DNA of 64,000 nucleotides from Lyngbya sp. HA4199-MV5 (GTDB taxonomy: Bacteria > Cyanobacteriota > Cyanobacteriia > Leptolyngbyales > Leptolyngbyaceae), in NCBI GenBank assembly GCA_019359375.1, contig JAHHHL010000012.1, forward strand, positions 94,509 to 158,508, in the 5' to 3' direction. Positions 8,216-16,039 of this stretch are shown piece after piece (the first letter of the stretch is position 1; each line of letters opens with the position of its first letter). Under the pieces are notes generated by a model, which did not search any database, was not told where the DNA came from, and saw only the letters and a list, made by a program, of their open reading frames with translations. The position numbers and the translations under genes were made by a program.

Positions 8216-9500
8216 GAGTCAATCCTCCAACTTTGTCTAATGCACCTTCCCAAACCTGTTTCACCCGTTGATATTTCGGGTCGTTGTTGCGTAGCTCTCT
8301 CAACCCACAAAGAGCCGCAATTTGTCGCAGCGGGCTTTTAATTTCTTTGGCGTTGAACTGTTCAGCCAGATGCTCAATCTCTGCCATCACAGACTCACTG
8401 AACGTCTGCTGCGACCAAACCTCTAAAGGATCTGTTTCATCCACAGGCAGCTTAAGTTCAATGTTGCTCACGCTCAAATTAGGAATCAGTCGGATACTGA
8501 TCTCCTGGTTGATGCGCACCACACCCAACCGTCTTGCACCTAAACCTTGGATACCTTTAACCCGATCGATGATGCTGTTCACATCCTCCACTCCTAACCG
8601 CCGCAACGGGTCAGCTTTCTGTGCTGAGGTGTTAAGCACGATCGTATTGAACGAGTCTTGCGCTGCCAATGACAGTCCTGTGTCGGTGACAGTCAGGTTT
8701 TGGATGCCGCAAATCACCTTGATCCGCTGCTTCAACCCTCGATTAATGACATTCTTAAACGCACTGATGAGAGCATTGGCTTCATCCTTGCCACGACTCT
8801 TAGCCATGTCAGTTACAGCGATCAACTCGTCGATCGCCAATAGTCTTGGCTGCCAATTGCGGGCATGTGTTGGATCTTGGCTTGCCTCTGCCCGCCGATC
8901 GACCTCTGCTGATTCGGCAATGATCGCATCCCGAATTTGCTCATACGTCGAACGGATGTAGCGATCGCGTGGCAGGTGAAACCACCAATTCGGTTCACTG
9001 CCTTCATGGGCACTCCCATAATCGAGGTCACAGATGGTGACGTGCAGGTTGGGCTGGTGCTGAAAGTGGTGGGCTAGCTGCCACAACAAGAAAGTGGTCT
9101 TACCGTCACCAGACACACCGCACACCAACTGCGATCGACGACTAAAATCACCCAGCCACTCACCCTTAATCGATTCAGTCTCCAACCACGCTTGCATGTT
9201 GGTACTGAGTTCCTTTTGCAGGTGCTTCACCTGAATCAGTTTGCGGGCTTCGCCAATGTCCGATCGCTGCAACCCATACACCTGGAATAGATGCTGCCAG
9301 CCTTCGGCAAACGTGTTAACTCCCAGTGCCAGCGCCTGAATGTAATCGCTATTATTCAGTTGCTCTTTGCGGTTTACGCCCACAGAGCCACCCAGCAGGG
9401 TCAGCCCTGCATAAAACCCGATCGGGCTACGAATGGTAGACATCACCAGTGCAGCACTACTTGCTAGCAGCAGGCTTGTTAGCGCTTTTGGTTGGTTCAT
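8208..9500 (-). CDS. Membrane-anchored FtsK/HerA-like ATPase
   Basis: 430 residues. One or two hydrophobic segments occupy residues 8-42. The P-loop is GVSGDGKTT (about 130). LLAIDE near residue 225 is the Walker B with the catalytic Glu, and VICGIQN near 265 fits the sensor strand found in FtsK/HerA/TraD-type pumps. These proteins move DNA or protein through a membrane ring. No relaxase or VirB4 gene is nearby, so a conjugative coupling role is not supported; a genome-packaging or export motor is an alternative. It overlaps small membrane-protein genes on both sides. Confidence 0.8.
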   Translation of the reverse strand: MNQPKALTSLLLASSAALVMSTIRSPIGFYAGLTLLGGSVGVNRKEQLNNSDYIQALALGVNTFAEGWQHLFQVYGLQRSDIGEARKLIQVKHLQKELSTNMQAWLETESIKGEWLGDFSRRSQLVCGVSGDGKTTFLLWQLAHHFQHQPNLHVTICDLDYGSAHEGSEPNWWFHLPRDRYIRSTYEQIRDAIIAESAEVDRRAEASQDPTHARNWQPRLLAIDELIAVTDMAKSRGKDEANALISAFKNVINRGLKQRIKVICGIQNLTVTDTGLSLAAQDSFNTIVLNTSAQKADPLRRLGVEDVNSIIDRVKGIQGLGARRLGVVRINQEISIRLIPNLSVSNIELKLPVDETDPLEVWSQQTFSESVMAEIEHLAEQFNAKEIKSPLRQIAALCGLRELRNNDPKYQRVKQVWEGALDKVGGLTHA

Positions 9501-10158
9501 CAGCTTTTACTGGATTGAGAAAATTGGTACCGAGGATCAGAGAATACTGAGCGATCGCTTCATTTGCCGCGTCAAGATACTCTTTCGGCGCGATCGCTTT
9601 GTCGCTAACAGCTTCTCCTTTCTTGACCGCACGTAAGGCATGAAGGCAGGCTAATGAATCAATGAAGCGGTCTTTCAACACGGCGAACTGCTCAACATCG
9701 CCCGATAGCGACCCATAACGCTTGGAGGCTTTGGCATAATCGCGGTACTGCTCAGCGTAAGTTTGCACTAACCAATACTCGGCATTGCTGCTCTTCTGCG
9801 CCTGTCGCTGAAACTGGTCGGCTCTGATCTTAATGAGCAACCCGAAATCACGATCACCTGTCGCAACGGCTTTATCCAGTGTGCTAATCAAGTCATCCAT
9901 TGATGGTGAGTCAGTGGCAGGGGCTAGAGCTTGCCCATCCTTCTGCACCTGCCTCTGCACAGCAGCATCACGGACTGGTGTAGCTGGTGGGTTCTGGTGG
10001 GGTCGGGTAATCAGAGGCAACGCGATCGCGCCCACTACCACACCAAAGAACAACAGCTTACCTGCAAAGGTCGGCTTCCCTGGCGATGGGTTTGTCGAAG
10101 TTGGTGGGGTTGGTGTATGCCCATTTTGAGCGTTAAATTCTGGTGTGTCTGAAAGCAT
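9457..10158 (-). CDS. Single-pass membrane protein, operon member (233 aa)
   Basis: A Pro/Thr-rich cytoplasmic N-terminus (about 30 residues) leads into one membrane span (GKLLFFGVVVGAIALPLI). A linker and a helical domain follow, probably periplasmic. The 3' end overlaps the ATPase start by 44 bases. The architecture of short tail, one span and outer helical domain is like bitopic scaffold proteins of secretion machines. I cannot name the family. Confidence 0.7.
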   Translation of the reverse strand: MLSDTPEFNAQNGHTPTPPTSTNPSPGKPTFAGKLLFFGVVVGAIALPLITRPHQNPPATPVRDAAVQRQVQKDGQALAPATDSPSMDDLISTLDKAVATGDRDFGLLIKIRADQFQRQAQKSSNAEYWLVQTYAEQYRDYAKASKRYGSLSGDVEQFAVLKDRFIDSLACLHALRAVKKGEAVSDKAIAPKEYLDAANEAIAQYSLILGTNFLNPVKADEPTKSANKPAASK

Positions 10159-10247
10159 GGTATTTCCCCACTAAAACAGTTTTCGTCCCACCAAATCAAC
10201 GCAAGAATCGGACTTTGAGGTCTGTCGCTGGTGGGTGGATGGGCTTT

Positions 10248-10670
10248 CTACGGATCGACTTTTTGATCCTCTCGCAGCGAAAGCAGGTTGCTTAAGCTGT
10301 CCAATTCAGCAGCAGTCAGGGTGCCGCGCTGCATTTGACGAGTGATAAATTTAGCCACTACCGCATCGTCATCGCGCTCTGGTATCGCTAGTGCAGTGGC
10401 TATGACTGCTGCGACAACAGACAAACCAGCAAACGGCGCAATGTGCGTCATCACCACACCCAGGAAGCGCTCACGCCCCTGCACGGTGGTGGCAGGATAG
10501 TTCTCTAAATAGTGGTTGGTGGCAACGCCAGTAGCGAGAAAAGCGGCAAAACCACTAGCGATCGCGCTGCTCAGTGTCTTCAGGGTGAGGCGCTGTAAAA
10601 CTTTTGAGTAAGGGTTGGGCATGGCTGATAGAGAGGGTATAGAGAACGCCGAAAAGGAAGGCGAGAGCAA
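10248..10670 (-). CDS. Two-span membrane protein (up to 140 aa)
   Basis: There are two hydrophobic segments (AIASGFAAFLATGVA and IAPFAGLSVVAAVIATALAI) and a charged helical C-terminus (QRGTLTAAELDSLSNLLSLREDQ). The TTG at 10670 directly follows the upstream stop with AGGA in front. An ATG at 10622 is the alternative start, giving 124 residues. It is part of the 11.2-5.5 kb operon. Function unknown. Confidence 0.6.
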   Translation of the reverse strand: MLSPSFSAFSIPSLSAMPNPYSKVLQRLTLKTLSSAIASGFAAFLATGVATNHYLENYPATTVQGRERFLGVVMTHIAPFAGLSVVAAVIATALAIPERDDDAVVAKFITRQMQRGTLTAAELDSLSNLLSLREDQKVDP

Positions 10671-11210
10671 TCAATCCTGAGACTTTCCCAGGCTTTGTAA
10701 CGCTGTTAAACCTTCGGTGAGGCTAACAGTCTCAGCATTTGTGGCAGTGTGCAACCTGTTAGTTTCCATCTGGTAGAGACGCGCTTCTAGCTCCAACTTC
10801 TGACGCTTGGCTGCGATCGCAGCAGCGGCTTGCTTGGTCTGCTGCAATTTCTGTTCGCGCTGTTGAATGTCAACTGCCATTGAGGTTTCAAGCTGATCAG
10901 CCGCATTGATGAACTGAGCGGCTAGAGCCAACGGATCTTCGTAGGTTTGCACCTCAGAGACTCGTAAACCTTCCAGGGTGTACGTTTGTGGCAACTGAGG
11001 AGCGCCTAAAACAATCTGATGGTTACCAACCTCTACGGTTACAGGGGAAGCCTCAACGACTGGCTTCAGGTCAAACTCATGCATGAGCATGTCAAGGTCA
11101 ACAGGGTTAAGACCATCCGTGATGTCCAAATTCAACTCTTGACAACGACGGTGAACGGTCGTTTTAGAAAGCTTGTTGTCCCTGCAAAATTTGGTTAAAG
11201 ATGTGTTCAT
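10671..11210 (-). CDS. HTH and coiled-coil DNA-binding protein (179 aa)
   Basis: Residues 1-45 form a helix-turn-helix (KFCRDNKLSKTTVHRRCQEL). The middle is a mixed domain, and residues 105-165 are a long Gln/Ala/Lys helix suited to dimer or multimer formation. This plan recalls plasmid KfrA-type proteins, though I do not claim homology. It is the first gene of the minus-strand operon and starts 26 bases from an array of seven GGAAC pentamers, a likely binding site, so autoregulation or a partition-type role is plausible. Confidence 0.7.
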   Translation of the reverse strand: MNTSLTKFCRDNKLSKTTVHRRCQELNLDITDGLNPVDLDMLMHEFDLKPVVEASPVTVEVGNHQIVLGAPQLPQTYTLEGLRVSEVQTYEDPLALAAQFINAADQLETSMAVDIQQREQKLQQTKQAAAAIAAKRQKLELEARLYQMETNRLHTATNAETVSLTEGLTALQSLGKSQD

Positions 11211-11235
11211 TGGTCAAAAACCTCAAAGCCTTATG

Positions 11236-11320
11236 GGAACTGACTTGGAACAGGTCGGAACGGGTTGGAACACGATTCTTTCGTCAACACCTAGTTCCAA
11301 TCGTGTTCCAAGGGCGTTCC
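11236..11320. promoter_or_regulatory. Helically phased GGAAC operator/centromere-like array
   Basis: GGAAC occurs at 11236, 11247, 11257 and 11267 (steps of 11, 10 and 10 bp) and in the opposite orientation as GTTCC at 11294, 11305 and 11316 (steps of 11). The innermost pair extends to a perfect 11-bp inverted repeat (GGAACACGATT / AATCGTGTTCC). Sites one helical turn apart on one face are typical of operators and partition sites that load several protein dimers. It lies between the divergent HTH/coiled-coil gene and the RHH-like gene. Confidence 0.75.
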
Positions 11321-11419
11321 ACGAATGAAATCACGGTAACACATTTATCCCCTTTGTGTTCCCTTAGTAGGGGTGAAATTAGGTAGATTAGTAGAAATGT
11401 GTAGCAAAGGCGTAAGATT

Positions 11420-11680
11420 ATGACTGAAACATCCCCTACTAGCACCATTGACGATATGCCACCAACCGACGCGCAAAAGATGGAGCGGATCGACTTTGCC
11501 GTACCCAAACCGTTGCTTGATGAAGCGATCGCAATGGCAAAGGAAGATGGGTTTAAGCCCGCTGAATTTTTCCGGCAGGTATGGCTAGACGGGTTGTTCG
11601 CTTACGCAGAGAAAAGCAACAAAGTCTTAGTGAATCGCAAGCTTAGGCGACAAGCCACAGAGACGGATGAATCTAAATAG
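11420..11680 (+). CDS. Ribbon-helix-helix-like small protein (86 aa)
   Basis: The central part (RIDFAVPKPLLDEAIAMAKE, then GFKPAEFFRQVWLDGL) fits a strand-helix-helix DNA-binding fold. The N-terminus is acidic and the tail basic. It is divergent from the KfrA-like gene across the GGAAC array, so one or both proteins may bind there. Partition proteins and small repressors often have this fold. A hairpin terminator follows. Confidence 0.6.
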   Translation: MTETSPTSTIDDMPPTDAQKMERIDFAVPKPLLDEAIAMAKEDGFKPAEFFRQVWLDGLFAYAEKSNKVLVNRKLRRQATETDESK

Positions 11681-11687
11681 CCAACTA

Positions 11688-11717
11688 AAACCCCTGTCGT
11701 CACTGGCAAGGGTTTCT
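11688..11717 (+). terminator. Hairpin terminator
   Basis: AAACCC and GGGTTT arms with additional pairing (CTG..CAAG region), then TTTCTT; 8 bases after the RHH-like gene. Confidence 0.6.
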
Positions 11718-11748
11718 TGTATGCGGTAAGGGGCTTTACTGCGACGGC

Positions 11749-11772
11749 TTTGTGGAGTACCTTGGGTATACC
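11749..11772 (+). repeat. 24-bp direct repeat, copy 1
   Basis: TTTGTGGAGTACCTT then GGGTATACC. It matches 12322-12345 at 23 of 24 bases. It ends one base before the ATG at 11774 and contains the palindrome GGTATACC. Possible regulatory site shared by two small operons. Confidence 0.6.
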
Positions 11773-11773
11773 T

Positions 11774-11962
11774 ATGCTTCAACCTGGATATACCCCTGAA
11801 TTTAGAGCTGCGCGTAGAAACCTCCGTCGTGGGCTATGCCCCAACCTGGAGTTACTAGAGCACATCTATCAGCAAAACTGGGAAGACCATTTGGGGGAGT
11901 CTGAGAAAGTAGTGGCTAGAGAGTGCCTTCGGGAATATGGAGTAGCAGACCAATGGCTGTAG
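11774..11962 (+). CDS. Small hypothetical protein (62 aa)
   Basis: The ATG at 11774 lies right after repeat copy 1. An earlier in-frame start at 11717 would run through the terminator hairpin region. The product is basic at its N-terminus and helical (LELLEHIYQQNWEDHLGESEKVVARECLREYG). It overlaps the next gene by 10 bases. No family recognised. Confidence 0.5.
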   Translation: MLQPGYTPEFRAARRNLRRGLCPNLELLEHIYQQNWEDHLGESEKVVARECLREYGVADQWL

Positions 11963-12267
11963 CAGTTGACCTGAGAGCGATCGATGCGTGGTTTGACCAA
12001 GTGCAAGGCTGGACACCTGTGCAGGCTGTTACCAATGAAGGTGTGCCACTTCCAGCTAACGCCTTGCCCGTTGTCACCCTAGAGCAAGTAAAGACGATCG
12101 CGTCTAAGTGCGAATGGGTTGAGATTGACGATATGTCTGACACCCCCTACGCCCAAAGCGGTTTTATGCATCCTGAAGGTATAAGCGTTGGCTGGGGTCA
12201 CCCCGATGATGCCTTTAATGGCAAGGCTGGCACAGGGGTATTGTTCTTTAATGCCTATCGGTTTTAG
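11953..12267 (+). CDS. Hypothetical protein (104 aa)
   Basis: I chose the ATG at 11953 (MAVAVDLRAIDAWF) because it gives a 10-base overlap with the gene before. The product is soluble, with several Gly/Trp/His residues near the C-terminus (GISVGWGHPDDAFNGK). It forms a two-gene unit with the 62-aa gene. Function unknown. Confidence 0.55.
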   Translation: MAVAVDLRAIDAWFDQVQGWTPVQAVTNEGVPLPANALPVVTLEQVKTIASKCEWVEIDDMSDTPYAQSGFMHPEGISVGWGHPDDAFNGKAGTGVLFFNAYRF

Positions 12268-12287
12268 CGAGCGATCGCTCTCCCGAT

Positions 12288-12325
12288 CAAACCCGTCATA
12301 AGGTGGCTTTACCGTGAAGGGTTTG
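12288..12325 (+). terminator. Hairpin between small operons
   Basis: CAAACCC and GGGTTTG arms. The right arm runs into repeat copy 2. Resembles in base content and placement the stronger hairpin at 16040-16073 that precedes the paralogous cassette. Confidence 0.35.
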
Positions 12326-12345
12326 TGGAGTACCTTAGGTATACC
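12322..12345 (+). repeat. 24-bp direct repeat, copy 2
   Basis: Same sequence as 11749-11772 except one base (A for G in the CTTAGG part). It lies 30 bases upstream of the ATG at 12375. Confidence 0.6.
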
Positions 12346-12374
12346 GATACCAGAACAGCCTGGAGCGATCGCGG

Positions 12375-12605
12375 ATGTTGACCGACCCGGAGCACTACGA
12401 AGAGTGGTCTGATGAGGTTTGGGCTAAAACTCCTGAAGAGGCAGAAAAGCTTTGCCAATCCCTTGCTGGTCATGCTTTGACAGAGATCTTGCAAGTGACC
12501 CAAAAAACCAAATCAGCTTCTCGAAACGGTACGTTCAAGTTTGTCTGTTGGTTCAAAACGGAGCAAGCATCTTATGACACTAGCGACAGCGACAGCACCG
12601 ATTGA
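12375..12605 (+). CDS. Duplicated cassette A, first protein (76 aa)
   Basis: Begins MLTDPEHYEEWSDEVWAK and has NGTFKFVCWFKTE near its C-terminus. The protein encoded at 16112 has the same plan (MLQNPESYEEWEETVWAK, NGTYRFVCRFRSE), so the two are clear paralogs. In both places the gene overlaps a second gene that is also paralogous. The conserved Trp/Tyr/Cys pattern suggests a small folded domain. I do not recognise the family. Confidence 0.65.
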   Translation: MLTDPEHYEEWSDEVWAKTPEEAEKLCQSLAGHALTEILQVTQKTKSASRNGTFKFVCWFKTEQASYDTSDSDSTD

Positions 12606-12906
12606 GGGGCTTAAAGCTCTCTTTTACCCGCCCAAGCGTGGCGAGCACTGGCTTTCAATTAACCTGGCGTTAGTAGATGACGTAGCGGAAACATTTGCTG
12701 TTGCTAAAGGTCTGGGGTTTAAGCCCGAATTAGCGCAGATTTCTAGCCGTCAACGGGTAGAGCTTCATGCACTCCTTTTTTATGAACAGACCAACGGTGA
12801 TCCGATGACTACGACGAATCTGGACGACAAAATTGACTATCTAGCCGACCAAATTAACCCGGCTGCCATTCGCCATCCTTATGGGGGAAGGCTTTTACAC
12901 ACATAA
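12574..12906 (+). CDS. Duplicated cassette A, second protein (110 aa)
   Basis: The ATG at 12574 overlaps the first cassette gene by 32 bases. The core pattern (P.RGE.WLS.NLALVD, AKGLGFKPELAQ, ELHALLF, LADQINPAAIR) is shared with the protein at 16314 (LSVNLALVD, AKALGFKPELVQ, VHALLW, LADQVNTEAIR). The paired conservation means the two proteins probably act together. Family unknown; a toxin-antitoxin or anti-defence pair is one possibility without direct support. Confidence 0.65.
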   Translation: MTLATATAPIEGLKALFYPPKRGEHWLSINLALVDDVAETFAVAKGLGFKPELAQISSRQRVELHALLFYEQTNGDPMTTTNLDDKIDYLADQINPAAIRHPYGGRLLHT

Positions 12907-12918
12907 CAGGAAAGCGGT

Positions 12919-13194
12919 ATGTCTGTGAACTTCACAATTGAGTTCGATGCTCAAGCGGAAGGCTATCAAGCCGAAGATATTGAGCAGTTGCTGAAGCAGA
13001 TCTCTAAGAGCGCTGCCTGCCTCTCGACGGTAGTGATTTTGAAAAACGCTCACTACCTGACCACAAAAGCATTTTCTTTACTTCATGACTATCTGCAAAA
13101 GCACTCAACACGGGTACTGATGGTGCTCATCTCTAGCGATCGCTCTCGCATTTTCCCACCCTTGCTTGCACTTGTTGTAGAAACCCCTCTGTGA
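12919..13194 (+). CDS. Small protein resembling a clamp-loader core fragment (91 aa)
   Basis: The middle reads STVVILKNAHYLTTKAFSLL, then VLMVLISSDRSRIFPPLLA. This follows the strand-helix-strand around Walker B in DNA polymerase III delta'/gamma subunits (VVIIDNAHRLT..A.NALLK, LITT...LLPTI). There is no P-loop and the Walker B Asp is replaced by Lys-Asn, so it cannot be a working ATPase. Either a remodelled AAA+ fragment or chance similarity. It overlaps the next gene (GTGA). Confidence 0.5.
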   Translation: MSVNFTIEFDAQAEGYQAEDIEQLLKQISKSAACLSTVVILKNAHYLTTKAFSLLHDYLQKHSTRVLMVLISSDRSRIFPPLLALVVETPL

Positions 13195-13586
13195 GCCTCA
13201 ACGCTATGAGCAACCAGGCAGATTTAGTGACCAAAGATGAATTTGAAACGGTCAAGCAACTACTAGCAAGCGCTGCTCGGTATGCTGAGTCTTCACATCA
13301 ACGGCTGGATCAAGTCTCGATTCAACAGCAGCAGTCGGCTCAAGAAACGCGTGAACTGAGGGAGTCTCAGAAGCAGTCGGCTCAAGAAACGCGTGAACTG
13401 AGAAAGTCTATCCGCGAACTAAGAGAAGCCCAAAAGCAGACCGATCAGCAGTTGCAGTCTTTCATTTTTGAAGCGCAGCGGCTCTTTACGCAGCAAGCCG
13501 CCAGCATTGAACAGCTTAAAGGCATGAATGAACGGCTGGATGGCGTACTGGCTTATCTCATCCGCAAAGAGCAACGAGGCGAATAG
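13191..13586 (+). CDS. Coiled-coil protein (up to 131 aa)
   Basis: The GTG at 13191 overlaps the previous stop; an ATG at 13206 is the alternative start. Residues 35-95 are a long coiled coil with a perfect internal repeat (QSAQETRELR twice), visible in DNA as a tandem repeat near 13333-13400. The C-terminus (GMNERLDGVLAYLIRKE) is a common ending of short cyanobacterial coiled-coil proteins of unknown role. Confidence 0.65.
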   Translation: MSLNAMSNQADLVTKDEFETVKQLLASAARYAESSHQRLDQVSIQQQQSAQETRELRESQKQSAQETRELRKSIRELREAQKQTDQQLQSFIFEAQRLFTQQAASIEQLKGMNERLDGVLAYLIRKEQRGE

Positions 13587-13617
13587 CCTTGCGTAGCGCT
13601 TAACTCATTCTTCCTTC

Positions 13618-13641
13618 AACCCTCGATCGCTACATCGAGGG
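13618..13641 (+). terminator. Repeated terminator stem, copy 1
   Basis: CCCTCGAT / ATCGAGGG with a 6-base loop CGCTAC. The same stem recurs at 14243-14268 and, slightly altered, at 17480-17505. This copy lacks the T-rich tail of the others. Confidence 0.5.
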
Positions 13642-13673
13642 CGACATTGACGGATTCCTCGACCAGTACCGCT

Positions 13674-13731
13674 AATTGCAAAGAATAGCGCTGCCAGTTA
13701 GAGTCGGCAGCGCTATAGTGATTTTGCAATT
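13674..13731. terminator. Long two-part hairpin
   Basis: A perfect 10-bp inner stem TAGCGCTGCC/GGCAGCGCTA with a 10-base loop sits inside outer arms AATTGCAAA/TTTGCAATT. It occupies the intergenic space between 13586 and 13753. A bidirectional terminator or small structured RNA. Confidence 0.5.
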
Positions 13732-13752
13732 TCAACTCGTTCAATTCTACTT

Positions 13753-14106
13753 ATGGATACACAACCTAAAGAAATCGATCAATTCTTGTTCTTTTTCGTC
13801 AAAGGTGCCAACGAATTTGACCGACCAGTTACAGAAATTACCTTGAGTGTTCATGGTCTGCTGGTCACTGGTCAAATCATTGGCGCTGCTTTTTACGCCG
13901 AACAATTCAGTCAAGGCAAAGGCAAAGAGTCAGAACAAGCCTATGAACAGATCCGGCAAGACATCCTAGCGCAACAGGATTTGTATATTCACTTGCAAAA
14001 TGCCAGGGTGCTGCTGAGTCGGGATTTCATTCCCACTGAAAGCACCGTTCTCTGGCGTGGAAGACTGGACGCGATCGACGGCTTTTTCTGGGGGCGTCTC
14101 GTCTAA
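13753..14106 (+). CDS. Hypothetical protein, faintly GvpU-like (117 aa)
   Basis: The segment ITLSVHGLLVTGQIIGAAFYAEQF recalls the start of gas-vesicle accessory GvpU-type proteins, where a short beta-meander follows. The likeness is weak and no other gas vesicle gene is present. The rest is helical (QAYEQIRQDILAQQDLYIHLQNARVLL). It stands alone between hairpins. Low certainty on function. Confidence 0.55.
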   Translation: MDTQPKEIDQFLFFFVKGANEFDRPVTEITLSVHGLLVTGQIIGAAFYAEQFSQGKGKESEQAYEQIRQDILAQQDLYIHLQNARVLLSRDFIPTESTVLWRGRLDAIDGFFWGRLV

Positions 14107-14178
14107 AGCGCTGCGAGCTTGCAAAATCTCTGCCATCATTTTTAATGGCTGCATGTCTGGATGCATGACGACTTTCAT

Positions 14179-14268
14179 AGGGCATAGCAAAGATAGCAAC
14201 ATCCCTACTATGCCCTAAGAGTTTGAGACAAACTATGCTTTTAACCCTCGATCGCTACATCGAGGGTT
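14179..14268 (+). terminator. Two hairpins: inverted repeat plus terminator copy 2
   Basis: AGGGCATAG at 14179 pairs with CTATGCCCT at 14208. Then AACCCTCGAT (14243) pairs with ATCGAGGGTT (14259-14268) followed by TCTTTAT. The second is the best copy of a terminator found three times in this element. The rest of the gap to 14370 holds nothing I can identify. Confidence 0.6.
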
Positions 14269-14370
14269 TCTTTATGGGCACCACATGCCGCACCACTGGT
14301 AGTTGCCCACTTCGGTAGCACGTCGCGATGATCCGTCAAGAATCACTGTGGCTTAAGCCCAGTGAGTATT

Positions 14371-15954
14371 TCAAGCCTCCACTGCTAAGGCGATCGCACT
14401 TTCTACCAGATCCCAATCACTAGCAGGGTAAAGATTGATGGGTCGCACTTCACCGTTGATGATGCCGCCTCGCTGTTGAGGGCTAGAGCCGTGACGGTTG
14501 CGGTACATGCGGGCGGCTTGAATGCCTGCTTGTTGGATCTGGAAGGGAGAGAGCAATCTGCCATTGAGCTTGGCGTAGTCAGAGACAGTGAGCGGGTCAG
14601 GTTCGATGATGGGTCTGGTGGATGTGATGTCCTTCGTCAGGTCTTCCAGGTGCATCAATTGCACAGCGCGGGACAATTGACCCGTGAGGATATTTTTGAG
14701 CGTGGAGCCTTCGGGTAGTGCCTCAATCTCGGTCGCGGTGCGCGTCGCTTGTGCGATGCGATCGAGCACCAGCAGCTTTGGATCAAGCGCGGCGAGTGGG
14801 GGCGTTGGGGTTGAAGGTGGGGTTGCGACCGCTGGGGTCACGTCCACCGTAGTGGTCGCTGGCTCCAAAAAGGTTTCTGTCTCAGCCGGGGCGATCAGAG
14901 CTTCACTCTCGCTGGCAGCGATCGTCTTCTTGCCCAGTTGGTTGAGCGCTTGGTGGAGGGTGAGATTTTTCAGTGCGCCTTCAAGCTGGTCACGTCCTTC
15001 CCAAAGTTGCATGGCACGTTGGGCTTTACGCTCTTGGATGCCGCGTTGTTTGAGAAACGGTAGCCATTCGCCGTACTTACATACCTCTCGTTTGAGCAAG
15101 AGCTTTTCACCCAGTTCGAGGTAGAGCAGTAGGGCAGACTTGCCCGATCGCACGGCGACAGTTTCCGCTTCGACAGCACGCAGATAGAGTTCGCTGATCT
15201 GATCGTCCAGGGAGAGGGCAGCGAGTTGAGGCAACAGACCCACTGTGGCGGTTAACTTTTGGGCTGGGTCAGATTTGGTGGTCATCGACGCTGCCAGGTA
15301 GGCAAGGGCGCGGGGTGTCCAGACAGTAAGGGTGTGAGCCTGATGCGAAAGACCGAGTTTGGTGCGGAGCGTTTTGGGTACTTTGCGCGTCTCCACGCCT
15401 AGCGTTTGCAGTGTTTCAGTGTGACGACGCTGGCAACCATACACAATGTGCAGCTCGACTTCGAGCCAGTCAGCGACGCCCTGGACGCTAGTTACTAAGT
15501 TGCCTTGCCATTTGACGAAGGGATGCGCGGGTTTGACCTGGAGGAGCGATCGCAGGAGAGCCAGGTCGGTTTGGAGGGGGGTGAGAGTAGGGGATGAGGG
15601 AGGAAGGGGTTTTAGTTGGGGGGCTTTGCCGTTAAGCTTCTGCTTGGCTTCGGAGAAGGCTTTGACCAACTTGAGCTTGCATTGCACTACTTGAGGTGTG
15701 TTGCGGCTCAGGGTCATCACGAAAAACGATTGATCTTCGTTGAGGAGGGCGTAACGCTCAGGACGACCGCCCTTACTACCTTCAAGGGGTTTCTCCGTTT
15801 CAAACGGAACAACCCCAAATGCTTGCTCTATCTGTACTTGGTGTTTCTGAATTGTTTCAAGGAAGTTGCTGTGATCAACGCCTAAACTTTCGGCAATCAA
15901 ACGGGAATCAACGACTAGGATGCTATCGTGTTCTGCGACTGATAAATTAGACAT
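14371..15954 (-). CDS. Rha-family phage regulatory protein with DUF3102-like C-terminal part
   Basis: 527 residues from the ATG at 15954 (AAGGAGAACC upstream); a longer frame to 16020 lacks a binding site. Residues 1-110 match the Rha family of temperate phages: ILVVDSRLIAESLGVDHSNFLETIQKH, then GRPERYALLNEDQSFFVMTLSRNT and KLKLVKAF. A middle region has a second DNA-binding-like block, and residues about 270-330 (LYLELGEKLLLKRE, KYGEWLPFLKQRG, ERKAQRAMQLWE) recall DUF3102 plasmid/phage proteins. Rha proteins interfere with phage growth in some hosts. The gene is monocistronic and opposes the cassettes on both sides. Confidence 0.75.
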   Translation of the reverse strand: MSNLSVAEHDSILVVDSRLIAESLGVDHSNFLETIQKHQVQIEQAFGVVPFETEKPLEGSKGGRPERYALLNEDQSFFVMTLSRNTPQVVQCKLKLVKAFSEAKQKLNGKAPQLKPLPPSSPTLTPLQTDLALLRSLLQVKPAHPFVKWQGNLVTSVQGVADWLEVELHIVYGCQRRHTETLQTLGVETRKVPKTLRTKLGLSHQAHTLTVWTPRALAYLAASMTTKSDPAQKLTATVGLLPQLAALSLDDQISELYLRAVEAETVAVRSGKSALLLYLELGEKLLLKREVCKYGEWLPFLKQRGIQERKAQRAMQLWEGRDQLEGALKNLTLHQALNQLGKKTIAASESEALIAPAETETFLEPATTTVDVTPAVATPPSTPTPPLAALDPKLLVLDRIAQATRTATEIEALPEGSTLKNILTGQLSRAVQLMHLEDLTKDITSTRPIIEPDPLTVSDYAKLNGRLLSPFQIQQAGIQAARMYRNRHGSSPQQRGGIINGEVRPINLYPASDWDLVESAIALAVEA

Positions 15955-16039
15955 GGTTCTCCTTAGTGATATTGGGTGGACTAGGGCGATCGCAGCTTTG
16001 ACCGGGTGCGATCGCTTCAAACTTTGAGCGGCACACTAA

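Noticed and set aside
8284..8961. 225-aa frame opposite the ATPase gene
   Set aside because: Antisense of a conserved ATPase; rich in Ser/Leu/Arg without motifs.
14476..15885. Several plus-strand frames opposite the Rha gene
   Set aside because: Antisense to a well-supported protein with family motifs; low-complexity Ser/Val/Gly composition.
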